Below the pieces are notes generated by a model. That model was given only the letters and a program-made list of their open reading frames with translations. It was not told the origin of the DNA and ran no database searches. A stretch of DNA of 64,000 bases from Morchella semilibera (taxonomy: Eukaryota; Ascomycota; Pezizomycetes; Pezizales; Morchellaceae), in contig WBVU01000004.1 of NCBI GenBank assembly GCA_009192285.1, positions 496,001 through 560,000 of the forward strand, written 5' to 3'. Numbering within the stretch: position 1 is the stretch's first letter; every line of letters begins with the position of its first letter. Shown piece by piece: positions 1 through 14,605 of the stretch. The position numbers and the translations under genes were made by a program.

Positions 1-216
1 ATATGAAACTTTCTCAAGAACGATCGTGCGAGGGAGTGTGAATGAAGGCGTTCATATGCCTTATGCGTAGATGGGCATCAAAAACAAAAAATTTGTGGGA
101 GGAGGAGCGGGTGATCCCTGCCCTGTAGATCTGCAGAGCATACCAACGCCGTTGAAAAGTATGTACCTACAGGAAACCTCTGTCGCCAACCCCACCTGAG
201 TGAGAAATCGATAGCA
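1..216. other. 5' flank of the PPR gene
   Basis: This stretch lies between the window edge and the PPR start codon. I see no coding potential and no clear promoter motif. It presumably holds the PPR promoter and 5' UTR. Confidence 0.4.
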
Positions 217-2108
217 ATGACCCTGCGCCGTCTAATAGTCCAGCGCCATCTCTACCCACAACTATCAAAAGCATTACATAGACAGGCTCATAGCCCAACA
301 GCAGTCCTCAATATAAATCGATTATTCCCATTGTCAATTGTCAGAAACCTCTCAACACCCAGCGAACCCAGCACCCCCGAGAGCAAAACCGAGCCACCCC
401 CAGACGAAATCACATACCAATACTCCGGCTTGAGGATACGGAAGGTGGCCTTCAAAAAAGATGACAATGCCAAGCGAGTAAATCGAGAGCGGTACATTGG
501 AACCGCACCGGTGGTGTTTCGCTCTCCGGAACTCACGGGGGTCGACAAGGTGGCAGATCTGGGGAAGCGGGGCATGTACCCAGGGGTCTTCAAGGCGGCA
601 GAGGAGTTGGTGCGAGGGGGATATGTACCGGATTCAAAGCTCTTTGCGGCCTTGATTGAGGCGTGTGCAAACTTCCAAGGATGCCTGTTACAGCCTTTAG
701 CATTTCGCCTTGTCGAAGAGATGAGAGAGAGGGAGCTACAGGTGAACTCGGAGATCTACCATTCGCTTCTGAAGGTTGGTTAGTTGTGTGGGGTGTCTAT
801 AGTGGTTACGCGCTGCCTGTGGAATGTAATGCTAATCTATTTCACGGATGAAATAGCTCCTGGCCAAGTCACCGGACTACCTCAAGAGAGCAGAGGTTCT
901 AAGTGAGATGAAACAAGGATGGTACGATGTGTCGGAGAGCGGTTGGGAAGATATAATTGCAGGATATATTTTGGGTGGTCAGTTTGAGATGGCGCTGGAA
1001 ATCCTTGAGAGGCGGCGGCAGGGCGGCCAGGTTCTGCATCGGAATATCTACAACGACACAATCAAAGGTCTTTGTAAAGTTGGAGAAATTGACGAAGCCC
1101 TGCGCTTGCTTCGCGAATTACAGTCGGAAATCACTTGGGTCACACCCCCGGAGTTAATATACAATATTCTTGCGGCCGCCACAAAACAGCTTCATGTAAG
1201 TGTTTCCCCCTAATACAGGCTTATCGTGGTCCATTTCTAATTTTGCATATATTTAGCTTGAAGCTACTCTTTTTTGTTGGAAGATGGTCACCGACAGAGA
1301 GATGTTCACCCCCGACGACGGAATTTGTTTGTCCACACTCAATGTTGCAGCTAGATATGGGCAGCCCCAATTGGCGTCTGACGTTTTTAGGGTTCTCTGG
1401 AACCGCAGCTTTAAGTACCAGGAGCATCACTATGCTGCTCTTCTGGAATCATATGCCGTTTCTGGTGACTTAACGGCTGCATTTTCGATCCTAGCTCTTA
1501 TGCGGAAGTCAGATGTTCCTCCAGCTGAGAATACGGCCCAACCAATCATAAAGGTCCTTCACGACGAAAAATCTATCCAGGATGCTTTGGAACTCTTGAA
1601 AAAATTGAAAAAATCCGGTAGAGATGTTGACCTTGCGGCAATTCATGCCTTGATCGCTGCACATATTGCTCGCCGCGACATCGACGCGGCATTTGGGATA
1701 TACAAAGAAATGCCCGAGTTCGACATGCGGCCCGATATAGACACATTCAATCTCCTCTTGGGGATTGCTGCAAAAGAGGCCAGGAAGGACTTTGCGATGA
1801 ACCTTGTTAGCGAGATGAAGGAGATGAGGATTGAACCAAGCATAGAAACATATATGCATCTTTTCCATGTGTCTCTGGCACAGGACGATTACGAGGATGC
1901 ATTCATCTACTTAGAAGAACTGAAAGTAAAATGGAGACGAGTGCCACCGAGTCTGTACAAAGCTCTGGCTACCAAGTGTTACTTGGTGGGGGACAACAAC
2001 AGGTATCACACGGCAGTGCGAGAGCTGCGAACAACGGGCTATAAAGTATCGCCCTTCTTGAAGGAGTTAAGAGGATCTCATGATCGACCGTCTAACCCAG
2101 TCATGTAA
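217..2108 (+). CDS. Pentatricopeptide-repeat (PPR) protein, probably mitochondrial
   Basis: Three exons read through: 217-774, 857-1195 and 1284-2108, giving 573 residues. The donors are GTTGGT and GTAAGT and both introns are under 90 nt. The first ~50 residues are rich in Arg, Ser and hydrophobic residues and poor in acids, as in a mitochondrial presequence. The rest is helical with PPR-like 35-residue units, for example IYNDTIKGLCKVGEIDEAL near residue 270 and DTFNLLLGIAAKEARKDFAM near 460. PPR proteins bind organellar RNA and act in its processing, stability or translation. I cannot assign it to a named yeast factor. It is convergent with RPC9 across a 200-bp gap. The reading frame looks intact. 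Confidence 0.85.
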
Positions 2109-2308
2109 AAACATATATCTGTAAAATTGGTGTCATAATTGCATACTTCTTTCTCTCTTAGCTTATTAAGATATGTAGGTTCTAGATGCTAATAACTTGG
2201 GTTCACATATTGCGAAATAAAATTAATTAAATCCTCCAAAGTCCCTACAAAGCAAGGAAACACGAATTTATACATACATATACTTGCCCCCCATAAAAAG
2301 AAAACCTT

Positions 2309-2791
2309 TTAGTTTGAATTTTCACCTTCTGCGCCTTCCACTGGACCTGCCGGCAAGGTTGTCTTGACTATGCGCAGTAGTTCCTGAGCTCCTTGGTCAT
2401 CGAACCGGGCGTCCATTTCTTCGACTAGGCAGTCTAATTCAGCGATACTGGAAGGCCGTGAGTTGATGATCATCAGCAACTCCGCCTTCTCTAGTGCGAA
2501 CTTTGACACGGCGCTCATGAATTTGTCGATGTCCGCTTGGGTCTGTGTCGTCGCCGGTGTTGTAGATAGGTAGTCCTTTACCTAGTGACCCACAAAGTCA
2601 GAAGCATTTCGGCCAGGGGTTAATGGCGAGAAAAGAACCTCTTTCATAACGGTTTCAAGATTCCCGGCCTTCATAGCGTGGACAGCGCCCTGGGTCTCGT
2701 GAACGTGTGTGTAACGGGCTTTCATCCCAATGAGGTGTTTTAAGACCTCATGATCACAGAGAAAGCTCTCGGAGGGGTTAAGGACTTTCAT
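2309..2791 (-). CDS. RPC9: DNA-directed RNA polymerase III subunit RPC9 (Rpc17/CRCP family)
   Basis: Two exons, 2791-2639 and 2581-2309, give 141 residues. The N-terminus (MKVLNPSESFLCDHEVLKHL) is the typical RPC9 start. The C-terminal half carries the HRDC-like helices (KFALEKAELLMIINSRPSS and the following acidic helix). RPC9 pairs with RPC25 to form the Pol III stalk that contacts initiation factors. The 57-nt intron (2638-2582) is a multiple of three and keeps the frame, but it contains an in-frame TAG as its own 3' splice site, so retention would truncate the protein at about 70 residues. Its donor GTTCTT is weak, and a CTGAC branch-like sequence lies about 20 nt before the acceptor. Divergent from MCM3. 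Confidence 0.85.
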
Positions 2792-3521
2792 TTTACTCGG
2801 TCCGGTCTTTGCGCTATTGTGCTGTAGTTTGTTGAACTTTTTGGAGGAGCATCAACAGGTGACGTCCGGCAACTAAAATTATAAAACTAAGCTTTGCGGC
2901 TCTGTGTGACACATGCGGCTTGGCGTTGACAGGGTCCTGAGATGTTTGAATTATTCAAAGAGAGAGCTTAATTGGTATTATGGGAGCACTTTTAAGCATT
3001 CGTGTAAATTTTATACGAGTATAGGAGCCACGAGAAAACTCCCCCTTTGCATACTATGCAGATAGCTCTAGACAATGGCACAAATAGAACTGAGTATCTA
3101 TAAGGATTTCAGCAAGGTCACAAAGTCAATGTGTGGCACTTGATCATGGGAATGCACTTGGAGGGATTGGTTATATAGGCCAAGTTATGCCAAGACTGTT
3201 GTTTGACGCGAAAGACAACGATTCGCGAAAGTCCCTTCTCATTGTGCCCCGACAACCACTTTACGCGTCCCACCTCAACTCTGCCCCTCTTTCCCCAACA
3301 ATCAATTCGATCATCTGCCTCTGTCTTTTTATCGGGAAGGAGAAAACAAAGCAAATATTGGTAATTCTCCTCCGTTTCCCTCAATTTGTTTCAACATCTC
3401 CGGAGGCTAGCTTTCCCTTTGTTCTTGAAACACAAGTACTAACCCTCAACTGTGGGAACTGCATACTATGTAGCCCCTCTAACCCTCCAACCATTCACCA
3501 ACTCATAACACTGCCTGAGCC
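2792..3521. promoter_or_regulatory. Bidirectional promoter between RPC9 and MCM3
   Basis: A 730-bp gap separates the two divergent start codons. It holds the MCB/SCB-like cluster listed separately, on the MCM3 side. No credible coding region was seen. Confidence 0.6.
3205..3268 (+). promoter_or_regulatory. MCB/SCB-type G1/S box cluster upstream of MCM3
   Basis: Three boxes sit in 64 bp, about 250-320 bp before the MCM3 ATG: GACGCGAAAG at 3205, TTCGCGAAAG at 3222 and ACGCGT at 3263. ACGCGT is the MluI cell-cycle box and CRCGAAA is the SCB core, read by MBF/SBF (Mbp1/Swi4-Swi6) in yeasts. MCM genes are classic targets of this system, so G1/S control is the likely inference. Confidence 0.65.
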
Positions 3522-6458
<2,937 letters not shown>

Positions 6459-7077
6459 TTGATCCGATAAAAGAGGTTTACGGCTTATGTCCTTTCTATT
6501 AAATACCTGTTCACGGCGAATATCATGTCCTTACACGCGGGTTATACTACAATTCGTAGTTCTTTTATCATAATCCCTCTTACCTTCAGATTTTACTCTA
6601 CATAGCCTGTGTATTGTATATCTAAAGAGTAGGATTTATCTAGGCAAAATACCCACGGTTTTGGTCATTGGTTTTCTCTTTTTTCTTTTTGGTTTGCCTG
6701 GAAAGTCGTAGCGAAAGTTGTGACCCCGGTACTGAATGTGGCAAGGATCTATACGGCAGCCCTCTCTTTTATGCTCCAAACATACATGTACATGTATAGA
6801 AAAGGGGCGGGTTATGAGGTAAAGGATTACGAGGGCACCTTGCCATATTATTCTCAAGCCGGAGAGTAAACAACTTGCAACTTCAATATCTCCGGTAGAC
6901 TACGATGCTGATACCGGTGGGACAAGACAGTATATTGACCAATACTAGCAGTTATCTATCTGGGTTTCATGGCTATCGCTAATAGTAAGGGGGGAAAATG
7001 GCCAATCATGAGCCATCACTCGATATCTAAATAATGCTGAGACCTTTTGTCCATTCGAGCCTAAGCACACGCTACAC
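6459..7077. other. Gap between convergent MCM3 and HEM4 3' ends
   Basis: This 619-bp stretch has no convincing gene. It carries overlapping TACATGTA palindromes near 6783-6796 and one composite 17-bp motif at 7006. Confidence 0.5.
7006..7022 (+). other. Composite intergenic motif, copy 1
   Basis: Reads TCATGAGCCATCACTCG. It lies 56 bp from the HEM4 stop, between two convergent genes, so it is not in an obvious promoter. Confidence 0.7.
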
Positions 7078-8017
7078 TTATGACTGGGTCTCCATAAATC
7101 CTGTAATTCCATCCAATAATCCTTCAGGGTTCGGCTTCTTTGCTGTTACCTCCGGCTTTCGATCCAACGCATCCTCTAGACACTTCTCAGTTGTCGGTCC
7201 AATGGCTGCAATGCAAGACCCACTCCCGTTTCCCGATGCCCAATGCTCTTTAAGAACGTCAACAGCCACATCTGCCCCCGATGGTGAGAATACACAAATC
7301 CATCTCATGCTCCCGCCCCCATCCGTTTCCTTGACCACTTGTGTAAATTCCCCCCGGAAGCCTTCCTCAACGGTGGTTTCATAAATTACCATTTCTTCGA
7401 TGCCTATGCTCGCTTCTCGAAGTGTTTTGGGAATGATATCGCGGCGAATCTCACCTACGAGGAAGAGGATAGGCTTTTGAGGCTTGCTATAGGAGGAAAC
7501 TATAAACTTTGACAAAACCTCACCGTTCCCGCATTCAGCACCAAGGACGTTGGAGGCGGTGAAGCCAAGTTTGGTTATCGCTGAGGCAGTAGCGGGGCCG
7601 ACAACGTAAACGACCGTATTTGCGAGTAGAGGCGCCACTTTGGCCTCCCATATGGGGTTTTCTGCGGGTGGTATATAATTTGAGATTCGAGTCCTATATA
7701 CAGGAGGGGATTGTAGTTAAACCTTTAATCCTATCAAGCACCGCCCCAAGTGCCTCAACTGCACGCTGTGACGTGACTATCAGCGCACCATATCCTGCCT
7801 CTGCGTCCTGTTCAAGTTTGCTCGAAGTGATGACCGACTCTAGTGAATCAAGGTTGATATGTTTATGTTGCAGCACGGGGACAAAGATCGGTTGGAATGG
7901 CACCACAGGTCCCCCGTTGGCAGGACGGAAGGGATTTTGAGAGAAATAGACCTCGTAGGGGTCCGTTGGGTTTGAACGGGTTTTGAGGAGGAGGAGGGGG
8001 ATTGGTGAGGGCGTCAT
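7078..8017 (-). CDS. HEM4: Uroporphyrinogen-III synthase
   Basis: Two exons, 8017-7723 and 7661-7078, give 292 residues, the usual length for fungal HEM4. The enzyme closes and rearranges hydroxymethylbilane to uroporphyrinogen III, the fourth step of heme synthesis, in the cytosol. Support comes from the family pattern: N-terminal LLLLKTRSNPTDPYE, a central LIVTSQRAVEAL, YVVGPATASAITKLGF at the start of exon 2, and a C-terminal segment with VFSPSGADVAVDVL and IAAIGPTTEKCLED. The 61-nt intron runs 7722-7662 with donor GTTTAA and acceptor GCAG, and joins IKENPIWEAKVAPLL. It is divergent from YIF1 across 462 bp. Confidence 0.92.
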
Positions 8018-8479
8018 GGCAGGCAGGCAGGTAGGTAGTAGATTAACTATGTAAAGTAGTGGTTAAGAAATAATAACTAGCGTAATAGAACAAAATCCCT
8101 CCTTGCATGTGGATGGATGATCTTCAGTGATTCAGAGATGGGGCGTTTTTTTGTTTTTTTGTTCACTGGGAAAGCTTGTCTCTGATTAAACAAATGAAAG
8201 ATTAATTAATTTCTATGAGGCTCGGCGGTGCAACGTCACGCAGAGGATCCCCAAACTCAGCCTCACGCGCCCCCCCCAGACAACCTAATTCGCCCACCAC
8301 CCCCTTGCTCTGATAATATCATGCACCTAAATACATAACAACACCTTTACAACTCTCTCTACCTCTCATAACCCTTCTTGAACTCAACTACCACTGGACT
8401 ACAGATAACTACCCGTATACCAGCTATCTCACACTCACATCCAAAATTTCCCCACAGTCCTGTTAACAATACATCCACT
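8018..8479. promoter_or_regulatory. Bidirectional promoter between HEM4 and YIF1
   Basis: This 462-bp gap separates two divergent genes. The YIF1 side is CT/CA-rich, as expected for a fungal 5' UTR. No specific box was recognised. Confidence 0.45.
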
Positions 8480-9663
8480 ATGCAGCGCCCAATGTACCCC
8501 GCCAAAACCCCTCCACTACATCATCCAGTACCCCAGAAACCCGTCCAGGTACCTGTGATGCACTCTCCACCACCGCCACCCACATCCTCAAACTCCTACA
8601 ACTCCCCATATGACAACCCTAGCTACTCTCAACCAAACGCCCGCGGCATCCCCGGGGGAAATCTACATCCCCAATCCGCTGCATACCCGTCATGGGTGCC
8701 GCAAAACATGAACGGGAATTTCTTCTCCGACCCAACAGCGCAGATGGGCTTCTCTGTCGCGAATGCTGCAATGTCCCGAGGGACGGATATGGCTGAGAAA
8801 AACGTAGGCCCCCTTTGTTACCTTTTCCGCTCTTTTGTTTGGACTGTCAGACTGATAGTAGTAACCGCATAGCTGAACCGCTACATCTCAGCTTTAAAAC
8901 CATATTTCGCAGTGACAAATACCTACGTTCTTCGCAAACTGCGGATTCTTCTATTTCCATTCTCGCATACTCCCTGGTTCCGCACATCCACCACACGGCC
9001 CTCCACCACTCCCGGGGGTCCGCTAGAATACTCGTATCTACCGCCAAGCGAGGATGTCAATGCGCCAGACCACTACATTCCGCTTATGTCCTTTGTGACG
9101 TACATCCTCTTCAACAGTCTTCTCACCGGGATCTCGGGGAACTTCCACCCTGAACAGCTCGCACAAACTGCCACTACGGCGTTTGTGATCATCTTCTTTG
9201 AGCTCGCGGTGCTCAAGATGGGCAGTTACCTTTTGAACATCAACGGTGGTGAGGGTCAGTTTTTGGACTTGTTGGGGTACAGCGGGTATAAGTTCTTTGG
9301 CGCAATCCTTACGATACTCATTGGGGAGGTGACGGGGATGAATAGCTGGATCTCCTGGACTGTGTTTACGTACTTCTTTGCCGCAAATGCGTTTTTCCTT
9401 GTAAGATCCTCTCTTTCATACATCCCTCTTGAGTATTTCTAACATAAACACGATAGTTGCGGAGCCTGAAATATGTGCTACTACCATCGGAAAGCGGGCA
9501 AGATGGACGAGATGTGTATACAAACAGCTCTTCGGCTGGTGTGCCTAGGGGACAGAGGAAGAAGAGAAGGACCTGGTTTTTGTTTTTTTATAGTTATGTT
9601 GTGCAGCTGATTTCGGCGCTGATTCTTACTAGTAATGTGGGAAAGGGTTCGAGCTCTAAGTAG
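8480..9663 (+). CDS. YIF1: YIF1/Hrf1 family Golgi membrane protein
   Basis: Three exons (8480-8803, 8873-9400, 9457-9663) give 352 residues. I chose the ATG at 8480 (MQRPMYPAKTP); an in-frame ATG at 8378 would add 34 low-complexity residues. The N-terminal ~110 residues are Pro/Ser/Asn-rich and cytosolic. The conserved YIF1 domain starts at LNRYISALKPYFAVTNTYVL and includes PLMSFVTYILFNSLLTGI and several membrane helices, the last being FFYSYVVQLISALILTS. YIF1 binds YIP1 and works in COPII vesicle fusion between ER and Golgi. The third exon begins LRSLKYVLLP, a family signature. The frame is intact. Confidence 0.92.
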
Positions 9664-9939
9664 AGATGGAAAGAATAGTATTCGGTGTTGTATGGTAGTG
9701 ATAGCAGGACAACAATAACCGCATTTTCTTGGTTTGAGTTTTAGTAATTAGGTTGTGTGAGGTAATATGTATGATAAGTGTGCTGCGAGGAATACAATCC
9801 GGTATTGGGATTTTTATTAGGAAGAGCGGGGTTATTTGTATTTGGCAAAATGCCGGTAAGATCCCGTGATTTTTAACATGTGCATTACTTAATCCTGGGA
9901 CAGGTATAAATAATCCTGGGCATGGAAAAGGAATTCTTG

Positions 9940-9956
9940 CGAGTGATACACCGTGA
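9940..9956 (-). other. Composite intergenic motif, copy 2
   Basis: Minus strand reads TCACGGTGTATCACTCG, about 280 bp after the YIF1 stop. Confidence 0.7.
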
Positions 9957-10324
9957 CCGAAGCATTCTGGTTAATTTACGTCCCTGGTTACTTATATGTA
10001 TGTGCAGATCGTAGTATCTCCCGACGTTTTTATCGCACTTTGCAACCTATGAACTTGTATACATAGTAGGGCAACGTTTGTGTTGTCCTTGTAATACGTG
10101 TTTATTTTACCCTGCTTTTCTTAGCGTAAAAGGAACCCCTCCCTTCGTCTCTTGTAGCAATACTTCACACTTCATGATACAAGTCTCTGTTTCTGAAGAT
10201 AAGCCTTCTATTCAACATCTCTTTCATAGGACAGCGCTCCTATTTCGACGCCTATTCTACCGTCAATTCGCTCCGATTTATAGAGCGGTAAATTTATCAA
10301 ACGTAATCTTACCAGAGGCGGTAT

Positions 10325-10476
10325 AAGCACTGAATTTCAGTCCTTGTGTCACACTATACTAGTACATACTTACATGTAGTAATCTTCTACCAGTGATATA
10401 AACACTGAATTTCAGTCTGTTCTATACCACATAAGTAAATGTTCAATACCTACCACTGAATGACAGTGTTGATATA
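10325..10476. repeat. Direct plus inverted CACTGAATTTCAGT repeats
   Basis: The segment ATAAGCACTGAATTTCAGTC near 10325 recurs as ATAAACACTGAATTTCAGTC near 10398. A third, inverted and imperfect copy (CACTGAATGACAGTGTTGATA) lies near 10455. The last two could form a hairpin with a ~35-bp loop. It may be a MITE relic or a structured RNA; origin unknown. Confidence 0.5.
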
Positions 10477-11094
10477 TATGGCCCCCTTTGGGCAAAAGGT
10501 CTGTAAACGCTTTAGTACTAAATTTAATGTGATACATTTGCCCGTTTATGTTTATGTTTGTCTGCTTAGTTCATCCAATGTGATGGGACGGAGATGAGTT
10601 AGGGGCCTGGTATATACTGCAGGTCTTGATACTATCATATATTAAGAAATATAGGCCATATGCATAATAATGGGCTCATTGATCATTACCATACGTACAC
10701 CAACAGGCTTAGTTACTATGCACACCTGGACACCTGTTCACATAGCCTCAACTCTAGATAGATGGCAGCAGAAAAGAAGAAAGGGGAAAGGGTGCCCATT
10801 GCCGCCGTATCAGCAAGATTTGAGTTTGTTGGGCGATATGATACGATCTTACAACATGGCTGTAACTAAGCCAATCGTGCCCCCAACGTAGGCTAGTGCA
10901 ATAGGTAGGATTAAACAGAAGTCGTATAAAACAAACATGGTCGAGGGAAGGGTTTGTTTGTCCTGTTAGGATGGTTATATTAGTGATGGTTTTTATAATA
11001 CAAATTAAAGTTTGATGGTCCTCTGATCAGATAAAAGACTTGAAGATATCGGTTGTGTAATTGCCATTGCATAAAGAGACATAATTTGGCATAC

Positions 11095-11111
11095 TCATAG
11101 TGTATCACTCG
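11095..11111 (+). other. Composite intergenic motif, copy 3
   Basis: Reads TCATAGTGTATCACTCG, 1.6 kb upstream of ERG5. Confidence 0.7.
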
Positions 11112-11521
11112 CACCTGGTCTGTGCGTTGTGGGTGGGAGGCTGCATGTGCACCCTGACCTCCTTTGCAGTTCGCAAGCTGGAAAACTAGTCCGGCAGCGA
11201 GATGGTAATCGCTATCTAGCAGGAGTTCAGGCCCCTATTCCTAGGTCGATATCTGGCTGTATTCTACAAGACTCTATTCGCGTTCTGACGTCTTTTCGTG
11301 GGGCTGCATACGCCATTATAACCTTTGTTATAACGGGCGAGAACTTATTGGGCTTGTAGTCTGTGCCGTGCCACTTTCCAGTGGGACTATTTGTCTCGGA
11401 TAGGGTAAAGCTTTAGTCATGGAATACACAGAGCAGATACCCTGGCAAGGCTCGGTTTAATGAAATAGGTTTCTGATAAGCTCAGTGGTCTGAGCACACC
11501 CATAAAACGCACAGCAAATTG

Positions 11522-11538
11522 CGAGTGATAGTCTGTGA
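11522..11538 (-). other. Composite intergenic motif, copy 4
   Basis: Minus strand reads TCACAGACTATCACTCG, 411 bp from copy 3 and in the opposite orientation. Confidence 0.7.
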
Positions 11539-12742
11539 GGATAGTATCAGCATGTTGAGATGCTGTCAGTATTCGCTTTAGAGGTAGGGGGGACGCTGTT
11601 TCCAGAGCTCGCACAAGACACAAAGTATCTTGCAGGGTATGCAGTCAATAATTTTATTCGTACTGAGCCGCCGGTAGTACGGCAAACACAGAAACTTTAC
11701 TCAATTGCTTGTCTTGCAGTGCTCGGCGAAATATCCCGGAAAGGAGTTAGCCGAGGGAGAAGTAGCCAGGATGACGACAAATGGGTGCGCGAGAGTGTGG
11801 TCTTTAAATGGCCCCATTAACCACGTGAGTTCTAGAAAGAAACGTTCGTGTATGTGCCCTATTTTTTTCTCATTACGCACATACGTTAAAGTGGTATGGG
11901 TTTCCACATATCAGACAATGGCCAGTAACCCATGTCAATGGGAGAACGAATACGAATATATAGTACTCTGCATACTGTGGAGTACATAGATAGAGTGCAA
12001 GTCTTATCGAGGTACATAGTCGAGGTAGATGCAAGTATTTATGATTTCGAGGCCTCCGATAAAATCAGAATCAGGGTGGTTAGATATTACCAATTAGCCG
12101 GATGGATAAGTAAGTACATGTATGTAAGTACATTGGATGCGAGCATATATGGACACAACAGGTCGAATCATGTTGTGGGCTGTGAACCCTGAGATTAAGA
12201 AATTACCCCTGACTGCAGTGATTGGACAAACTCGGGAGTGAGACCTGCCGTAACTGTGTAGATAATCTCAATAATCAGATTGTTGTAGAAGCCAAGCCCC
12301 CTCAACCATTGGGACAGACAGGGCCTCTGTTTAGGGGAAGAAAACTCATGTTATCGTTGCCATTAGTGATAACCTCCCATTGAGTAGTCGGTTGTTGTTG
12401 ACGTTACCTCTGCCTGTAACAGAATCGGCCCCGGGAATTGATTTATCATACCCTCCTTCCCCCTTCTATCTTGCCCTTTCCCCTCCTCTTTCTTTACCAT
12501 CTACTTCGGCCTCTTCATCACCGGCTGAGTGTTTCTCCATCTGTTGTCGCTGGTGTTCAGACTGTCCATTACGGTCTCTGCTTGTTTGTTTTACGTCAAA
12601 GGGCTTGTTCTCCCCAAGCCTTTTCATCAGATTACTGTTCTCGCTTGCTACAGCTAGATCCCGTTTTGACCTTGTATCGTATCTATCAAGAAAATAGGAT
12701 ACACGCGGCTGCGTTTTCCTACTTTTCCATCGATAACGAACA

Positions 12743-14605
12743 ATGGCAGAAATAACAGCCAACTCATCCACTTTTGCGCACCCCTCGGCCGTCAGTTCGG
12801 CTGAGCAGCCTTTTCAAAGCCTTGTAAACACAGTTGGAGAATTGGGGAAATCCCTCGAGGGAATAAGCGCGTGGCAGGCAATCATTACCATTGTACTGTT
12901 ATCTGTGACCTATGATCAAGGTTTGTTGCTCTTATTCACCCCTTTCTGGAAATTGTGATAAAAAATGTGATAAGTGCAAGTATTCCAAGCTAACACTGCA
13001 TTTCTGCACTTAGTTCGCTACATTTGGCAAAAGGGCAGCATTGCTGGACCAGCATTTAAGATCCCATTCATGGGACCTTTCTTGGAATCTGTCAATCCAA
13101 AGTTTAGCGAATATCTTGCAAAATGGAACAGCGGGCCACTGAGTTGTGTTTCAGTATTCCACAAGTATGCCACTGAATTTATCCCGAGGAAGAATCTCGC
13201 TAATTGGCCCATAGATTTGTTGTCATCGCTTCAACCAGAGATTTGGCCCGCAAGGTTTTCAACTCCCCTGCATACGTCAGCCCTTGTGTTGTTGATGTAG
13301 CGAAGAAGATTCTCCGACCCGAGAACTGGGTTTTCTTAGATGGAAAGCAACACGTCGAATACCGTAAAGGTCTCAACAATCTGTTCAGTCGTCAAGCCAT
13401 GGGCATGTACTTGCCTGGCCAGGAGGATATCTATGACTCCTACTTTAAGAGGTGGTTGGAACTCTCAAAGGATGGCAAACCTATCCCATACATGAGCGAG
13501 TTCCGTGACATCAACTGCGCCGTTTCCTTGCGCACTTTTGTAGGACACTATATCACCGATGAAGCTGTCAAGGAAATCTCCGAGAACTACTATAAGATTA
13601 CTGCTGCACTCGAACTCGTCAACTTCCCCATCATCATCCCATTCACCAAGACCTGGTACGGAAAGAAGTGCGCCGATTTCGTTCTTAATGAATTTGCAAG
13701 ATGCGCTTCTCTTTCCAAGATTGCTATGGAGGCTGGGAAGGAGCCTGGCTGCACTATGGATGCCTGGATTAAGTCCATGATCGACGCCAGAGACGCTCCA
13801 CAGGAGGAGGGACAGAAGATTTCTTCTAAAATCCGTGTCTTTTCTGATATGGAGATCTCCATGACTATCTTTACATTCCTTTTCGCCTCCCAGGACGCAT
13901 CTTCCAGCGCCAGCACTTGGCAATTCCAGCTTCTTGCTGATAGGCCCGATGTTATGGCTAAGGTCCGCGAAGAGCAGCTTCGCGTTCGTGGCGGTGACCC
14001 GTACAAGCGCCTCGACTTGGACTTGATTGATCAGATGGTCTACACTCGCGCCGTCGTCAAAGAGCAACTCAGATACCGTCCCCCAGTTATTATGGTCCCC
14101 TATGAAGTCAAGAAATCTTTCAAACTTTCTGACAATTACACCGTTCCCAAAGGTACTACTTTCTTGAATTTCGTGTAGAGAAAGCAAAAAAGGCTAATAA
14201 GGTTCAGGCGCCATGGTTATCCCCACCCTCTACCCAGCTCTTCATGACCCTGAGGTTTACCACGACCCCGAAGCCTTTAACCCCGACAGATGGTTGGAAG
14301 GTGGTGAAGCTGAGGCTGCAAAGAAGAACTGGCTTGTGTTTGGTACTGGACCTCATGTCTGTCTTGGTCAAAACGTAAGAATATCTTTCATAGGATAACC
14401 TGGTTGGACTTGAACTAACACTTTGCAGTATGCGATCATGAACTTCATGTCCATGATTGGTAAAGCCTCTCTAATGATGGACTGGGAACACCACACAACA
14501 CCTAAATCCGAAGATATCAAGGTTTTCGCAACAATCTTCCCTGAAGATGATTGCCATCTTGTTTTCAAGGAACGTCTTCCTCTGACACCACCAAAATCCT
14601 CATGA
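12743..14605 (+). CDS. ERG5: Sterol C-22 desaturase, cytochrome P450 CYP61
   Basis: Five exons (12743-12920, 13014-13164, 13215-14152, 14208-14374, 14429-14605) give 536 residues. The enzyme introduces the C22-C23 double bond late in ergosterol synthesis at the ER membrane. An N-terminal hydrophobic anchor (about 42-58, [14 protein letters not shown]) is followed by CYP61 markers: [13 protein letters not shown], the I-helix region [16 protein letters not shown], the ExxR motif EQLR (E393, R396), FNPDRW, and the heme loop [10 protein letters not shown] with Cys474. The [20 protein letters not shown] junction across intron 2 confirms ERG5. All splice sites are canonical GT-AG and the frame is intact. 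I saw no clear sterol-response element close to the start. Confidence 0.96.

Larger units (their letters stand above)
9664..12742. other. 3.1-kb gene-free region
   Basis: Only short, unrecognisable ORFs are present. It holds three composite motif copies (9940, 11095, 11522), an imperfect inverted repeat at 10.3-10.5 kb and TACATGTA palindromes near 10370 and 12116. The last ~350 bp are CT-rich and should hold the ERG5 promoter and 5' UTR. Confidence 0.5.

Noticed and set aside
2582-2584. In-frame TAG in RPC9 as evidence of a pseudogene
   Set aside because: It is the 3' splice site of a 57-nt intron. Removing the intron gives a clean RPC9 protein.
10922-10928. TCGTATA as an Upc2-type sterol element for ERG5
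   Set aside because: A single 7-mer about 1.8 kb upstream; expected by chance.
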